From contig NZ_LMPO01000008.1 of the NCBI RefSeq assembly GCF_001424385.1, positions 736,674 through 800,673 of the forward strand: a stretch of DNA of 64,000 nucleotides, read 5' to 3'. Position 1 is the first letter of the stretch. Every line of letters begins with the position of its first letter. The notes under the pieces were generated by a model. That model was not told where the DNA came from. It ran no database searches and worked only from the letters and a program-made list of their open reading frames with translations. Of the stretch, positions 56,514 to 64,000 are shown one piece after another. Both the position numbers and the translations under genes were made by a program. Source of the DNA: Curtobacterium sp. Leaf183 (GTDB taxonomy: Bacteria; Actinomycetota; Actinomycetes; Actinomycetales; Microbacteriaceae).

Positions 56514-58127
56514 ATGCGTTCCGCCCGTCTCCGTGCCGTCGCGCACGAAGCCGTCGGTGTGGTCGTCGCGGTGGCGCTGACCGTGATCGCCCTGCGGCAC
56601 GTGATCGCCTCGGCCAGGGTCTCGTTGCTCTGGTACGACGGCGACTCGGTCCTGCTCCCGCTGGTCGTGCGCTCGATGCAGGCGGGCGACCCGTTCGAGT
56701 GGGCGATGTCGCCCGCGCTGTTCTTCTTCCCCGAGCTGCCGGTCTACCTGCTGTGCTCGCTGGTCACCGCGACACCGCAGCAGGCCCTCGCGCTCAACGG
56801 GGTGCTGGTGCTCCTCGGTGTCTACGCACTGCTGCGGGCGGCGGCGAACGAGCTCATGCCCGCGGCGGGACGCCCGGCGCGGATCGCGGTGTCCGCCGTC
56901 GCGCTCGCGTTCCTGACCCTGCTGGTGCTGACCGAGTCGAGCGCCTCGGCCACGTCGCTCGAGCTCGCGTCGCTGCTACTCACGACGACGTACTACTACG
57001 GGGTCGCGCTGGCCCTGCTCGCCACCGCGGTGCTGGTCCTGCGCGCGGTGCGGACCGGTCGGGCGACGACCACCGTGCTCGTCGTGCTCGGGCTCGTCGC
57101 GACCTGCACCACCGCGTCGAACCCGCTGTACGTGCCGTGGTCCGGGGCGCCGGTCGTCGTGACGCTGCTCGTGCTCGCCCTCGCGCAGCGGGTGCCGTGG
57201 CGGCCCGCTCTGCTGCTGTCCGGCACCGTGGTCGCCGGCTCCGTCGTCGGGTACCTCGTGCGGATCCCGCTCCGGCCGTTCGTGTCGCTCGACCCCTCGA
57301 CGTACGTGCACCCGGAGCGGGCGGTGTCCACGCTCGGGTTCTTCGCGTCGATCACCGACGTCCGCTCCGGCACGGTGGTCGGCGACGCGGGCCTCGTGCT
57401 CATGCTGGTCGGGGTGCTGCTCTCGGTGGGCGGGACGGTGTGGGCCTGGCGGGTGCGGGCGTCCCGCACGGTGCTCGTCGCCTCGGCGCTGCCCGCCGTG
57501 ACGATCGTGGCGGTGTCGGTCGGCGTGGTCGCCGCGGGCTCCGAGACGCCGCGCTACCTCGAGCCCGTCGTGGTCGCGCCGCTGCTGGCGCTCATCGCCG
57601 TCTGCGAACTGATCCGCGTCGCTGTGCGCCGCACGCGCGTGTACCGACCGTCGCGGGGCATCCGCGTCGGGCTGGCGATCGGCACGGCCGCGGTGCTCGC
57701 CGCAGGGATCGCCGTCGCGCCGAGCACGGTCCGGACGGTGCGGACCGCCTCCTACGCCCCTGCCGCGTGCCTGGACCGCTGGGCAGCGGGCCGGGACGTC
57801 GTCGGCGTGGGGCAGTTCTGGACCGTGCGGCCGCTCGCCACCTACGCGTCGACGAACGTCCGGATGCTGCAGGTCCGCGACTCGTTCGAGGTGTACCCGT
57901 GGCTCGTCGACCTCGGCTCCTACCGGGACGCCGACCCGACCTTCGTCGTGGTCGGGTCCGGCGACGTGTGGCCGACCTCGGTGGAGGACCAGCTCGGCGC
58001 CCCGCTGTCCGTCACACACTGCACGGGCTTCGACATCTGGGACTACGCGGGGACGACGGGGGCGACGACGCTGCGCGACCGCGTGGTGGGCAGCGCCGCG
58101 GAGGTCCGGCGGGACCGGGGCTTCTAG
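56514..58127 (+). CDS. polytopic membrane protein, unknown function
   Basis: 537 residues from ATG 56514, with about ten to twelve membrane helices between residues 15 and 420 and an extracytoplasmic C-terminal domain of about 110 residues (ACLDRWAAGRDVVGVGQFWT ... HCTGFDIWDYAG). The first loop has LLWYDGDSVLLPLVVRSM. The layout (first-loop acidic residues, many helices, soluble C-terminal domain) resembles GT-C glycosyltransferases, but no family-defining motif is certain. It is divergent from pyrE and followed by the M23 peptidase gene 66 bases on. Confidence 0.65.
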   Translation: MRSARLRAVAHEAVGVVVAVALTVIALRHVIASARVSLLWYDGDSVLLPLVVRSMQAGDPFEWAMSPALFFFPELPVYLLCSLVTATPQQALALNGVLVLLGVYALLRAAANELMPAAGRPARIAVSAVALAFLTLLVLTESSASATSLELASLLLTTTYYYGVALALLATAVLVLRAVRTGRATTTVLVVLGLVATCTTASNPLYVPWSGAPVVVTLLVLALAQRVPWRPALLLSGTVVAGSVVGYLVRIPLRPFVSLDPSTYVHPERAVSTLGFFASITDVRSGTVVGDAGLVLMLVGVLLSVGGTVWAWRVRASRTVLVASALPAVTIVAVSVGVVAAGSETPRYLEPVVVAPLLALIAVCELIRVAVRRTRVYRPSRGIRVGLAIGTAAVLAAGIAVAPSTVRTVRTASYAPAACLDRWAAGRDVVGVGQFWTVRPLATYASTNVRMLQVRDSFEVYPWLVDLGSYRDADPTFVVVGSGDVWPTSVEDQLGAPLSVTHCTGFDIWDYAGTTGATTLRDRVVGSAAEVRRDRGF

Positions 58128-58193
58128 CGAGTTCTCCACAGGCGGTGCGTCGGCGTCGCGGAGATCCTGTGCGGATGTATAGGCTCGCTCCCG

Positions 58194-59528
58194 ATGTCTC
58201 GATCTGCTGCGCCCCACCAGCCCTCGCGCGTCCGCGTGCCCGCACGCCGGTCGCTGCGCTTCGCCGTCGCCGGGCTCTCGCTCGTCGGGCTCGCCGGTGC
58301 CCTGGTGCTCGACGCGCCGCCGGCCCAGGCGGCGACCTACCCGTCGTGGGACGACGTCCTCGCCGCCCGCGGGCAGGAGTCCCAGAAGAACGAGCAGATC
58401 TCCGGCATCCAGACCCTGATCGGCGACCTGTCCGCCAAGGCCGACGCCGCCGTCGCCCAGGCCGAAGCCCGCGGCAACGAGTACGCCGACGCCCAGCGCA
58501 AGTCCCAGCGCGCAGCGGAGAAGGAACAGCGGCTCCGCGCCGAAGCCGACGAACACGCGCAGACCGCCGAGCAGAGCGCCGCCCAGGCCGGTCAGTTCGC
58601 CGCGCAGATGGCACGATCGGGCGGTGCCGACGTCACCTCGAGCGTGCTCAGCGGGGGCGACGACTCGCGTGACCTGCTGTACGACCTCGGCGCGCTGAGC
58701 AAGCTCTCGGAACAGGCCGAACGCGTCGAAGCCGTCGCCAGCGCCGATGCCGCGGTCGCCCGGGCGCTGTCCGGACAGGCGGACCGCGCCGCCACCGAGC
58801 TCGCCGAACTCGCCGCCGAGGCCGAAGAGCGCATGGCCGAGGCCCAGGCCGCGTCCGACCGCGCCCAGTCCGCCTACGACGAGCAACAGGACAACAAGGC
58901 GCGACTCGAAGCGCAGCTCGCGACGCTCAAGTCGGGTCGGGTCCGGACCGAAGCCGAGTTCGCGAAGGGCGAGGCCGAGCGCAAGGCGGCCGAGGAACGC
59001 GCCCGTGCCGCGGCGGCGGCTGCAGCAGCCCGGGCGGCCGCAGCAGCCGCGGCCAGCAACAGCGGTGGCGGTGGCGGCAGCGGCGGTGGCGGTGGTGGCG
59101 CCGTCGGCTCCGGCTCCGGTTCCGGATGGGTCCGTCCGGCCGGCGGGTACATCACCAGTGGGTACGGCACGCGCGTGCACCCGATCACGGGCGCGCAGAC
59201 CTTCCACGACGGCATCGACCTCGGCAGCGGCTGCTCGACGGCCATCGTCGCCGCGGCTGCGGGCACCGTCGAGTACGTCGGCTGGTACGGCGGCTACGGC
59301 AACTACGTGCGCATCAACCACGGTGGTGGCGTCAAGAGCGCCTACGGGCACATCGTCAGCGGGGGCTTCCGCGTGGCCACGGGCCAGCAGGTCGCCGCGG
59401 GCACCCTCGTCGCCCTGGTCGGGTCGACCGGCAACTCGACCGGCTGCCACCTGCACTACGAGACCCACGTCGGCGGCGGCACCACGAACCCGGTGTCGTT
59501 CATGGCGGCCCGCGGCGTCGGCTTCTAG
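58194..59528 (+). CDS. M23 family peptidoglycan endopeptidase with coiled-coil
   Basis: 444 residues. Signal peptide to about residue 46 (PAQA-AT). A long coiled-coil (about 65-290) of charged heptads follows, then Ala- and Gly/Ser-rich linkers (GGGGGSGGGGGG) and the LytM domain (about 315-444). Zinc ligands: FHDGIDLG (H-x3-D) and CHLHYE (H-x-H). The N-terminal coil resembles EnvC/RipC-type regulators of cell-wall hydrolases. It should cut peptide cross-bridges at division or elongation sites. Its TAG stop is palindromic-shared with the convergent APH gene (CTAG at 59525-59528). Confidence 0.9.
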   Translation: MSRSAAPHQPSRVRVPARRSLRFAVAGLSLVGLAGALVLDAPPAQAATYPSWDDVLAARGQESQKNEQISGIQTLIGDLSAKADAAVAQAEARGNEYADAQRKSQRAAEKEQRLRAEADEHAQTAEQSAAQAGQFAAQMARSGGADVTSSVLSGGDDSRDLLYDLGALSKLSEQAERVEAVASADAAVARALSGQADRAATELAELAAEAEERMAEAQAASDRAQSAYDEQQDNKARLEAQLATLKSGRVRTEAEFAKGEAERKAAEERARAAAAAAAARAAAAAAASNSGGGGGSGGGGGGAVGSGSGSGWVRPAGGYITSGYGTRVHPITGAQTFHDGIDLGSGCSTAIVAAAAGTVEYVGWYGGYGNYVRINHGGGVKSAYGHIVSGGFRVATGQQVAAGTLVALVGSTGNSTGCHLHYETHVGGGTTNPVSFMAARGVGF

Positions 59529-60310
59529 CCCGTCGCGTCCACCTCGTCCACGCTCAGGTCCCACAGCGCCCGGTACCAGGCAGTGCGTTCCCGGTCGACC
59601 ATGACGCCGTACGCCCCGTGGAACACGTCGTCCCACCCCGGCCCGTAGTTCCAGCCGAGCGCCATCGTCGCCACGGCGATGTCCGCCCACCGGTCGGCGA
59701 CCCCGAGGGAGCCCAGGTCCACGTGGCCGATCCACCGGCCGTCGTCCCCGAGCAGGGTGTTCGGTGAGCACGCGTCGCCGTGGCAGACGACCAGTACGTC
59801 CGGGTCGGGAGCCGGACCGAGGCGGTCCACGTCGACGCCGGCGGCACGGGAACGGTCCAGCCGCATCGCGGCCGACCAGTCGAACGGGCACTCCGCGACG
59901 GGGAGCGCGTCGTGCATCGCGCGGAGCCCCTCGGCGATGGCCACGACGGCCGTCCGTGGTTCGTCCCGCCAGCGCGGGTCGACCGCACTCCACCCGGGGA
60001 CCGCACGGGTCCGTAGCCAGGCACCATCGTCGTCGGCGCCGTGGTCCAGGACCTCGGGCACCCGCAGCCACCGTCCCGCCCACCGGAGCCGTTCCGCCTC
60101 GGCACCGACCCAGACCGTGTACGGACGCGGGACCCACTTCAGGTACTCGTCCGCCGTGTCGGCGCGGCCGTCGCCACCCACGCGGAAGGTCTTCCCACCG
60201 ATCGCGTTCACCCACACCGGCGCGAGCGACCGATCCGCGGCGAGTCGTGCGATCGGCTCCGGCACGTCGACGACCTCGCCGACGCCGGGGATCCCGTTCT
60301 TCGACGTCAT
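59525..60310 (-). CDS. aminoglycoside phosphotransferase (APH(3')-like) family kinase
   Basis: 261 residues from ATG 60310. The Brenner-type catalytic loop is LVVCHGDACSPNTLL (His, Asp, Asn), followed by the metal-binding HVDLGSLGVADRWADIAVA. The N-terminal lobe carries GGKTFRV and the acidic EYLKWVP Lys. The order and spacing resemble APH(3') enzymes, but chromosomal homologues in soil and plant actinobacteria often have other substrates, so resistance is not claimed. Convergent with the M23 gene, sharing the stop CTAG. Divergent from xthA-type gene, 81 bases apart. Confidence 0.82.
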   Translation of the reverse strand: MTSKNGIPGVGEVVDVPEPIARLAADRSLAPVWVNAIGGKTFRVGGDGRADTADEYLKWVPRPYTVWVGAEAERLRWAGRWLRVPEVLDHGADDDGAWLRTRAVPGWSAVDPRWRDEPRTAVVAIAEGLRAMHDALPVAECPFDWSAAMRLDRSRAAGVDVDRLGPAPDPDVLVVCHGDACSPNTLLGDDGRWIGHVDLGSLGVADRWADIAVATMALGWNYGPGWDDVFHGAYGVMVDRERTAWYRALWDLSVDEVDATG

Positions 60311-60391
60311 GCGGCCAGCCAACACCACCCGTCCGTCCGGCTGCCGTCACCCCGCACTCGTCCCACGGTCGCGACCGGTAGGTTCGATCCC

Positions 60392-61228
60392 ATGCGCGTC
60401 GCGACCTGGAACGTGAACTCCGTCCGCACCCGAGTCGGCAGGGTCGTCGACTGGCTCGTCCGCCAGGACGTCGACGTGCTCGGCATGCAGGAGATCAAGT
60501 GCAAGCCCGAGCAGTTCCCGGTCGAGGCGTTCGAGGCCGCCGGCTACCACGTCGAGGCGCACGGCCTGAACCAGTGGAACGGGGTCGCGTTCGCCAGTCG
60601 ACTGCCGATGGAGGACGTCACCCGCGACTTCCCCGGTCAGCCCGGCTTCCTCAAGGGCCACGAGGGTCCCGACCTTCCCGTCGAGGCCCGCGCCATCGGC
60701 GTCACCGTCGACGACGTCCGGCTGTGGAGCCTCTACGTGCCGAACGGCCGCGAGCTCGGTGACCCGCACTACACGTACAAGCTCGACTGGCTCGCGCAGC
60801 TGGCCGACCGCACCGCCGAGTGGCTCGAGGCCGACCCGTCGCTCAAGCTCGCGCTCATGGGCGACTGGAACGTCGCGCCGCTCGAAGAGGACGTCTGGGA
60901 CATGCGCGTGTTCGAGGGTGCGACCCACGTCAGCGAGCCCGAGCGGTCCGCGTTCCGCACCTTCGAGGAGCGCGGCCTGCAGGACGTCGTCCGGCCGCTC
61001 GTCCCCACCGGGTACACGTACTGGGACTACAAGCAGCTGCGGTTCCCCCGCAACGAGGGCATGCGCATCGACTTCGTGATGGGGTCCCAGGGCTTCGCCG
61101 ACGTCGTCACGGGGGCGTCCATCCACCGCGACGAGCGCAAGGGCGACGCCCCGAGCGACCACGTGCCCGTCGTCGTCGACCTGGACCTCGAGACCTCGTT
61201 GGACGACGACCGCCCGATGATCTTCTGA
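60392..61228 (+). CDS. exodeoxyribonuclease III (AP endonuclease family)
   Basis: 278 residues from ATG 60392. Motifs: MRVATWNVNSVR (Asn), VLGMQEIKCKPEQFP (catalytic Glu), WSLYVPNGRELG (Tyr/Asn), LALMGDWNVAP (Asp/Asn), RIDFVMGS and SDHVPVVVDL (Asp-His pair). It cuts DNA at abasic sites and removes 3' blocking groups. Probably monocistronic; repeats and a hairpin follow it. Confidence 0.93.
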   Translation: MRVATWNVNSVRTRVGRVVDWLVRQDVDVLGMQEIKCKPEQFPVEAFEAAGYHVEAHGLNQWNGVAFASRLPMEDVTRDFPGQPGFLKGHEGPDLPVEARAIGVTVDDVRLWSLYVPNGRELGDPHYTYKLDWLAQLADRTAEWLEADPSLKLALMGDWNVAPLEEDVWDMRVFEGATHVSEPERSAFRTFEERGLQDVVRPLVPTGYTYWDYKQLRFPRNEGMRIDFVMGSQGFADVVTGASIHRDERKGDAPSDHVPVVVDLDLETSLDDDRPMIF

Positions 61229-61314
61229 CGCCGGGGCGGCGTGCCCGCCGCCCTGCGCCCGCGTCCGCGCCCGCTCCCGCTCCCCTGTTCCCAACGCTTC
61301 CCCGCTCCCACCGC

Positions 61315-61400
61315 GAGGTTCCGCAACTCGCTGCTCACCTCCACTGCGGTTCCACGTTCCCCCGGTGCAGCGCTGCGAGGTGCCGCAATTGCGGCATCCC
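61315..61400. repeat. long palindromic intergenic repeat, third copy
   Basis: Starts GAGGTTCCGCAACTCGCTGCTCA and reaches GCCGCAATTGCGGCATCC. The left TTCCGCAA and right TTGCGG still pair, with the change A to G matched by T to C on the other arm relative to the copy at 49946. Confidence 0.65.
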
Positions 61401-61416
61401 GAAGCGACCACCCACC

Positions 61417-61458
61417 GGACTGGAGGCTCGTGGCGGCTCGGCACCGGGCCTCCCGTCC
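61417..61458. terminator. hairpin, possible bidirectional terminator
   Basis: GGAC-T-GGAGGC-T-CG pairs with CG-G-GCCTCC-C-GTCC. The shoulders resemble those of the GGTGCCAGCTGGCACC terminators, with a decayed centre. Confidence 0.45.
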
Positions 61459-61508
61459 GCCGTGTGGCGGCGCAACAGCCCGCCGCCCGTTCCCCTCGCG
61501 CACCCTAA

Positions 61509-61594
61509 GAGGTTCGACAACTCACCGCTCAGTTCCGCCGCGGTTCCGCGCGTGACCGGTCTCGGACTTCGAGATGCCCGAATTCTGGAACCTC
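61509..61594. repeat. long palindromic intergenic repeat, fourth copy
   Basis: Left arm GAGGTTCGACAACTCACCGCTCAG, right arm GATGCCCGAATTCTGGAACCTC. The outer GAGGTT and AACCTC pair, but the middle of the arms has diverged. Confidence 0.65.
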
Positions 61595-61627
61595 GACGAC
61601 ACCGCCCGGCCCCGACACCGCCCCGCC

Positions 61628-62560
61628 CTACGGGTGCAGGAGCGCGGCGATCGCGACGAGCACCGGCACCGCACCGATCGTCGAGATGAGCACCACGTCG
61701 CGCGCCACCGGCACCGCCGCACCGTAGCGCTGGGCGTAGTTGAACACGTTCTGCGCCGCCGGCAGCGCGCCGAGCGTCGTCAGCACGAAGACCTGCTGCT
61801 CCCCCAGGCCGAACACGAAGCGTGCGAGCACGAACGCGACGGCCGGCATCACCACGAGCTTGATCGACGACGCGACGATCACGTCCGTGCGGATCGCGGG
61901 ATCACGCAGCGGAGCGGACCCGTGCAGGCTCATGCCGAACGACAGGAGCACGACCGGCACGGCGGCGGCTCCCACCAGCGAGAACGGCTCGAGCACCGGC
62001 GTGGGCAGGTCGATGCGGAGCGCCGAGCACAGCAGCCCGAGCAGTGAGGCGATGATCAGCGGGTTCGACACCGGACCGAGCACGCGGCGCTTCCACCCGC
62101 GTCCGGACGCCGTCGCGGCGTCGAGGATCGTCAGCGCGATCGGCGCCATCACGACGAGCTGCAGCAGGATGACCGGCACGACCGCGGTGGCCTGTCCGAG
62201 GACGTAGACCGCGACCGGCAGCCCGATGTTGTTCGCGTTGACGTAACTCGCGGCGAGCGCGCCCACGGTCGTGACGGTCACCGAGCGGCGGAGGACCAGG
62301 CCGAACACCGCCGCCGTGCCGAGGGCGACCACGACGGCGCTCAGCAGCGACACCCACAGCATCGGCGAGACCAGCGCGGCGATGTCCGCCGTGGCGATGG
62401 TGTGGAACAGCAGGCACGGCATGAGCACGAAGAACGCCAGTCGGCTCATCACGAACTGGGCGTGCGGTCCGAGCAGCCCGGCGCGACCGACGCCGTACCC
62501 GGCCGCGATGATCGCGCCGATGATCGCGAAGCCGATCAGAACGCCACCCATCCCCGCCAT
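61628..62560 (-). CDS. AEC family transporter (auxin efflux carrier type)
   Basis: 310 residues from ATG 62560 (another in-frame ATG at 62551). Ten membrane helices in two bundles; SYVNANNIGLPVAVYVLG in the first half and GALPAAQNVFNYAQRYG in the second are the typical crossover motifs of AEC/PIN-like carriers. It probably exports a small organic acid or related anion. It is divergent from the nitroreductase gene with 84 bases between. Confidence 0.88.
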   Translation of the reverse strand: MAGMGGVLIGFAIIGAIIAAGYGVGRAGLLGPHAQFVMSRLAFFVLMPCLLFHTIATADIAALVSPMLWVSLLSAVVVALGTAAVFGLVLRRSVTVTTVGALAASYVNANNIGLPVAVYVLGQATAVVPVILLQLVVMAPIALTILDAATASGRGWKRRVLGPVSNPLIIASLLGLLCSALRIDLPTPVLEPFSLVGAAAVPVVLLSFGMSLHGSAPLRDPAIRTDVIVASSIKLVVMPAVAFVLARFVFGLGEQQVFVLTTLGALPAAQNVFNYAQRYGAAVPVARDVVLISTIGAVPVLVAIAALLHP

Positions 62561-62596
62561 CCTGGCATCCCGCCCGGACGATCGGCGACATGTGAC

Positions 62597-62637
62597 GTCG
62601 TTCAGACTGGAAATACGAACGCATCGACCGTCGTTCA
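62597..62637. promoter_or_regulatory. two direct GTCGTTCA repeats before the nitroreductase gene
   Basis: GTCGTTCA at 62597-62604 and 62630-62637 flank an AT-richer segment (GGAAATACGAACG) in the divergent region. The 33-base spacing (three helical turns) would suit binding of a regulator on one DNA face. Weak evidence. Confidence 0.3.
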
Positions 62638-62644
62638 CACCGGC

Positions 62645-63235
62645 ATGACCGACGTGACGACGCTCTCCCGTTCCACCGACTCGAGCCAGCCGCTCGTGCC
62701 CCTGCTCGAGGAGCGGTGGAGCCCGCGCTCCTACGACGAGTCCGCGACGATGACCGAGGCGCAGCTCGACGCCGTGCTCGAGGCCGCCCGCTGGGCCCCG
62801 TCCGCGATGAACCTCCAGCCGCGCCGCTTCATCGCCGGCCGCCGTGGCACCGAGACGTTCCGGAAGATCAACGACAACCTGCTCGGCTTCAACGCCGCGT
62901 GGGCGTTCCGTGCGAGCACGCTCGTGGTCGGCGTGCTCGAGACCGTGTCCGACGGTGGCGACGAGCGTCCCTTCGCCCAGTACGACCTCGGCCAGTCGCT
63001 CGCCGCGCTGACGGTGCAGGCGCACGCCGAGGGGCTGCACGTGCACCAGATGGCCGGCATCGACGCCCAGGGCCTCCGCGCTGAGTTCGACCTGCCCGAG
63101 CGCTTCCTGCCGTACACGGTGACGGCGGTCGGCACGGTCGCGCACCCGGACCAGCTCGACGACAAGGCCGCGGAGCGCGAGGTCGCCCCGCGCACCCGCA
63201 TCCCCCTCGATGAGGTCGTGCTCGTCAAGGAGTAG
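62645..63235 (+). CDS. nitroreductase family FMN-dependent oxidoreductase
   Basis: 196 residues from ATG 62645. N-terminal LLEERWSPRSYDESATMTEAQL contains the R-S/R-S-Y phosphate-binding residues for FMN. AARWAPSAMNLQPRRFI is the second flavin contact, and DLGQSLAALTVQAHAEGLHVHQMAGID the third. Short form (about 200 residues) of the family, acting on nitro compounds, quinones or flavins with NAD(P)H. It is divergent from the AEC transporter, which may be a functional pair for export of toxic compounds; that is conjecture. Confidence 0.88.
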   Translation: MTDVTTLSRSTDSSQPLVPLLEERWSPRSYDESATMTEAQLDAVLEAARWAPSAMNLQPRRFIAGRRGTETFRKINDNLLGFNAAWAFRASTLVVGVLETVSDGGDERPFAQYDLGQSLAALTVQAHAEGLHVHQMAGIDAQGLRAEFDLPERFLPYTVTAVGTVAHPDQLDDKAAEREVAPRTRIPLDEVVLVKE

Positions 63236-63311
63236 CGGGTCGCGGTCGGCTTCCCGCACAGATCGGTCGCGGGCCGCATCCGGGCCTGGTCGACATGACA
63301 GAATCGGCGCC

Positions 63312-64000
63312 ATGACCGCACCACGCCTCGTGGCCTTCGACCTGGACGACACCCTCGCCCCCTCGAAGTCCTCGCTCGACCCCCGCATGCTCGAGACCTT
63401 CGCCGCCCTGCTCGAGACGGTCCCGGTGGCGGTCATCTCCGGCGGCAACTTCGCACAGTTCGAGCAGCAGCTGGTCACACCGTTGCGCCACCGCGACGGG
63501 CTCACCCTCGACGACCTGCACCTGCTGCCCACCTGCGGCACCCGCTACTACCGCTGGTCGGGTGACGACTGGGCACTGCAGTACGCCGAGGACCTGACCG
63601 ACGACCAGAAGGCCCGCGCCCTGGCGGCCGTCGAGTCCGTCGCGAAGGACGCCGGCTACTGGGAGTCGGAGACCTGGGGCGACATCCTCGAGGACCGCGG
63701 CTCACAGATCACGTTCTCCGCGCTCGGCCAGCGCGCCCCGGTCGACGTCAAGAAGGCCTGGGACCCGACCGGTGCCAAGAAGGACGACCTGCGCCGCCGG
63801 GTGCAGGCCGAGCTCCCCGACCTCGAGGTCCGGTCCGGCGGCTCCACCAGCGTCGACATCACACGCAAGGGCATCGACAAGGCCTACGGCATGCAGCGGC
63901 TGGCGGAGATCACCGGCATCCCGCTCGACGACATGCTGTTCGTCGGCGACCGTCTCGATCCCGAGGGCAACGACTACCCGGTCAAGGCGCTCGGCGTCCC
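63312..64000 (+). CDS. HAD-IIB family hydrolase, cut by the window end
   Basis: The first 229 residues are visible from ATG 63312. HAD motif I is LVAFDLDDTLAPSKS (nucleophile first Asp). Motif II Ser/Gly is in VAVISGGNF; the type C2 cap includes RYYRWSGDDW. Motif III Lys is in TRKGIDKAYGMQRL, and motif IV in MLFVGDRLDPEGNDYPVKALG. The pattern is close to phosphomannomutase/sucrose-phosphatase relatives within subclass IIB. It likely acts on a sugar phosphate. About 10-30 residues are missing at the end. Confidence 0.88.
   Translation, partial: MTAPRLVAFDLDDTLAPSKSSLDPRMLETFAALLETVPVAVISGGNFAQFEQQLVTPLRHRDGLTLDDLHLLPTCGTRYYRWSGDDWALQYAEDLTDDQKARALAAVESVAKDAGYWESETWGDILEDRGSQITFSALGQRAPVDVKKAWDPTGAKKDDLRRRVQAELPDLEVRSGGSTSVDITRKGIDKAYGMQRLAEITGIPLDDMLFVGDRLDPEGNDYPVKALGV

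Larger units (their letters stand above)
61229..61627. other. gene-free stretch with two palindromic repeats and a hairpin
   Basis: 399 bases between the convergent exonuclease III and AEC transporter genes. It holds two copies of the long GAGGTTCC palindromic repeat (61315-61400 and 61509-61594) and a GGAGGC/GCCTCC hairpin between them (61417-61458). No gene seen. Confidence 0.6.

Noticed and set aside
59525-60310. Calling the APH-like kinase an antibiotic resistance gene
   Set aside because: The family motifs support a kinase fold only; chromosomal relatives often act on other substrates, and no resistance context such as a mobile element is seen.
56976-60350. Minus-strand open frame of 1124 codons
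   Set aside because: It is antisense to the membrane protein and M23 peptidase and passes through the APH kinase in another frame; composition is Arg/Gly/Asp-rich without domains.

Overview
The window is a GC-rich actinobacterial chromosome segment. The set of genes and their style (class E LAXTG surface protein, septum-formation family protein, CPBP proteases, YhgE/Pip operon, many GTG starts and 4-base ATGA/GTGA overlaps) fits Microbacteriaceae, most likely Curtobacterium. That assignment is inference from gene content, not from a database search. No rRNA, tRNA, CRISPR array, insertion sequence or prophage was recognised.

Positions 1-3.4 kb hold the first codons of a minus-strand gene, a 43-residue membrane peptide, a sortase-anchored LAFTG protein and a DUF4012 membrane protein. 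From 16.5 kb down to 3.4 kb runs one long minus-strand exopolysaccharide locus. It begins with a Wzz/BY-kinase, then a membrane-anchored Asp-box protein and a polyprenyl glycosylphosphotransferase. After these come five glycosyltransferases, a Wzy-type polymerase, a flippase and two left-handed beta-helix acyltransferases. Most genes overlap by 1-8 bases, and the part from about 3.4 to 12.6 kb is visibly richer in A/T than its surroundings. A second minus-strand polysaccharide operon (19.5-25.1 kb) has a polymerase/ligase, a flippase, a glycosyltransferase, an Alg13/Alg14-like split enzyme and a GT4. It is flanked by two more acyltransferases, and a low-molecular-weight tyrosine phosphatase lies next to purA. 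Between the two clusters are a CPBP protease, a small unknown protein and a membrane PP2C/SpoIIE phosphatase.

28-39 kb carries envelope and secreted functions: a secreted protein of four Ig-like repeats, an L,D-transpeptidase lipoprotein, a 1205-residue subtilase, and an operon of TetR, an ABC ATPase-like protein without catalytic motifs, and a YhgE/Pip membrane protein. 38.7-53.6 kb is mostly metabolic and regulatory: epimerase, LacI, SpoU methyltransferase, TetR, HAD-IIA phosphatase, Tam methyltransferase, a secreted PAP2 phosphatase, CPBP protease, DtxR regulator, Na+/Ca2+ antiporter, HEAT-repeat protein and aldo/keto reductase. Two genes here are frameshifted (DUF559 endonuclease-like and an aminoglycoside nucleotidyltransferase-like gene). 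53.7-64 kb has the septum-formation protein with pyrE, a membrane protein, an M23 endopeptidase, an APH kinase, exonuclease III, an AEC transporter, a nitroreductase and a HAD-IIB hydrolase cut by the window end.

The most unusual material is intergenic. At least four families of palindromic repeats recur: one centred on GGTGCCAGCTGGCACC, one with arms GAGGGAGCAGAAAACGTCG, one with arms GAGGTTCCACAA/TTGTGGAACCT whose arms vary in a compensating way, and a tandemly duplicated GACGAATC/GATTCGTC hairpin. A PAP2 gene has its Shine-Dalgarno separated from its ATG by a perfect hairpin, and two unrelated secreted proteins end in the same LPVVxG tail.
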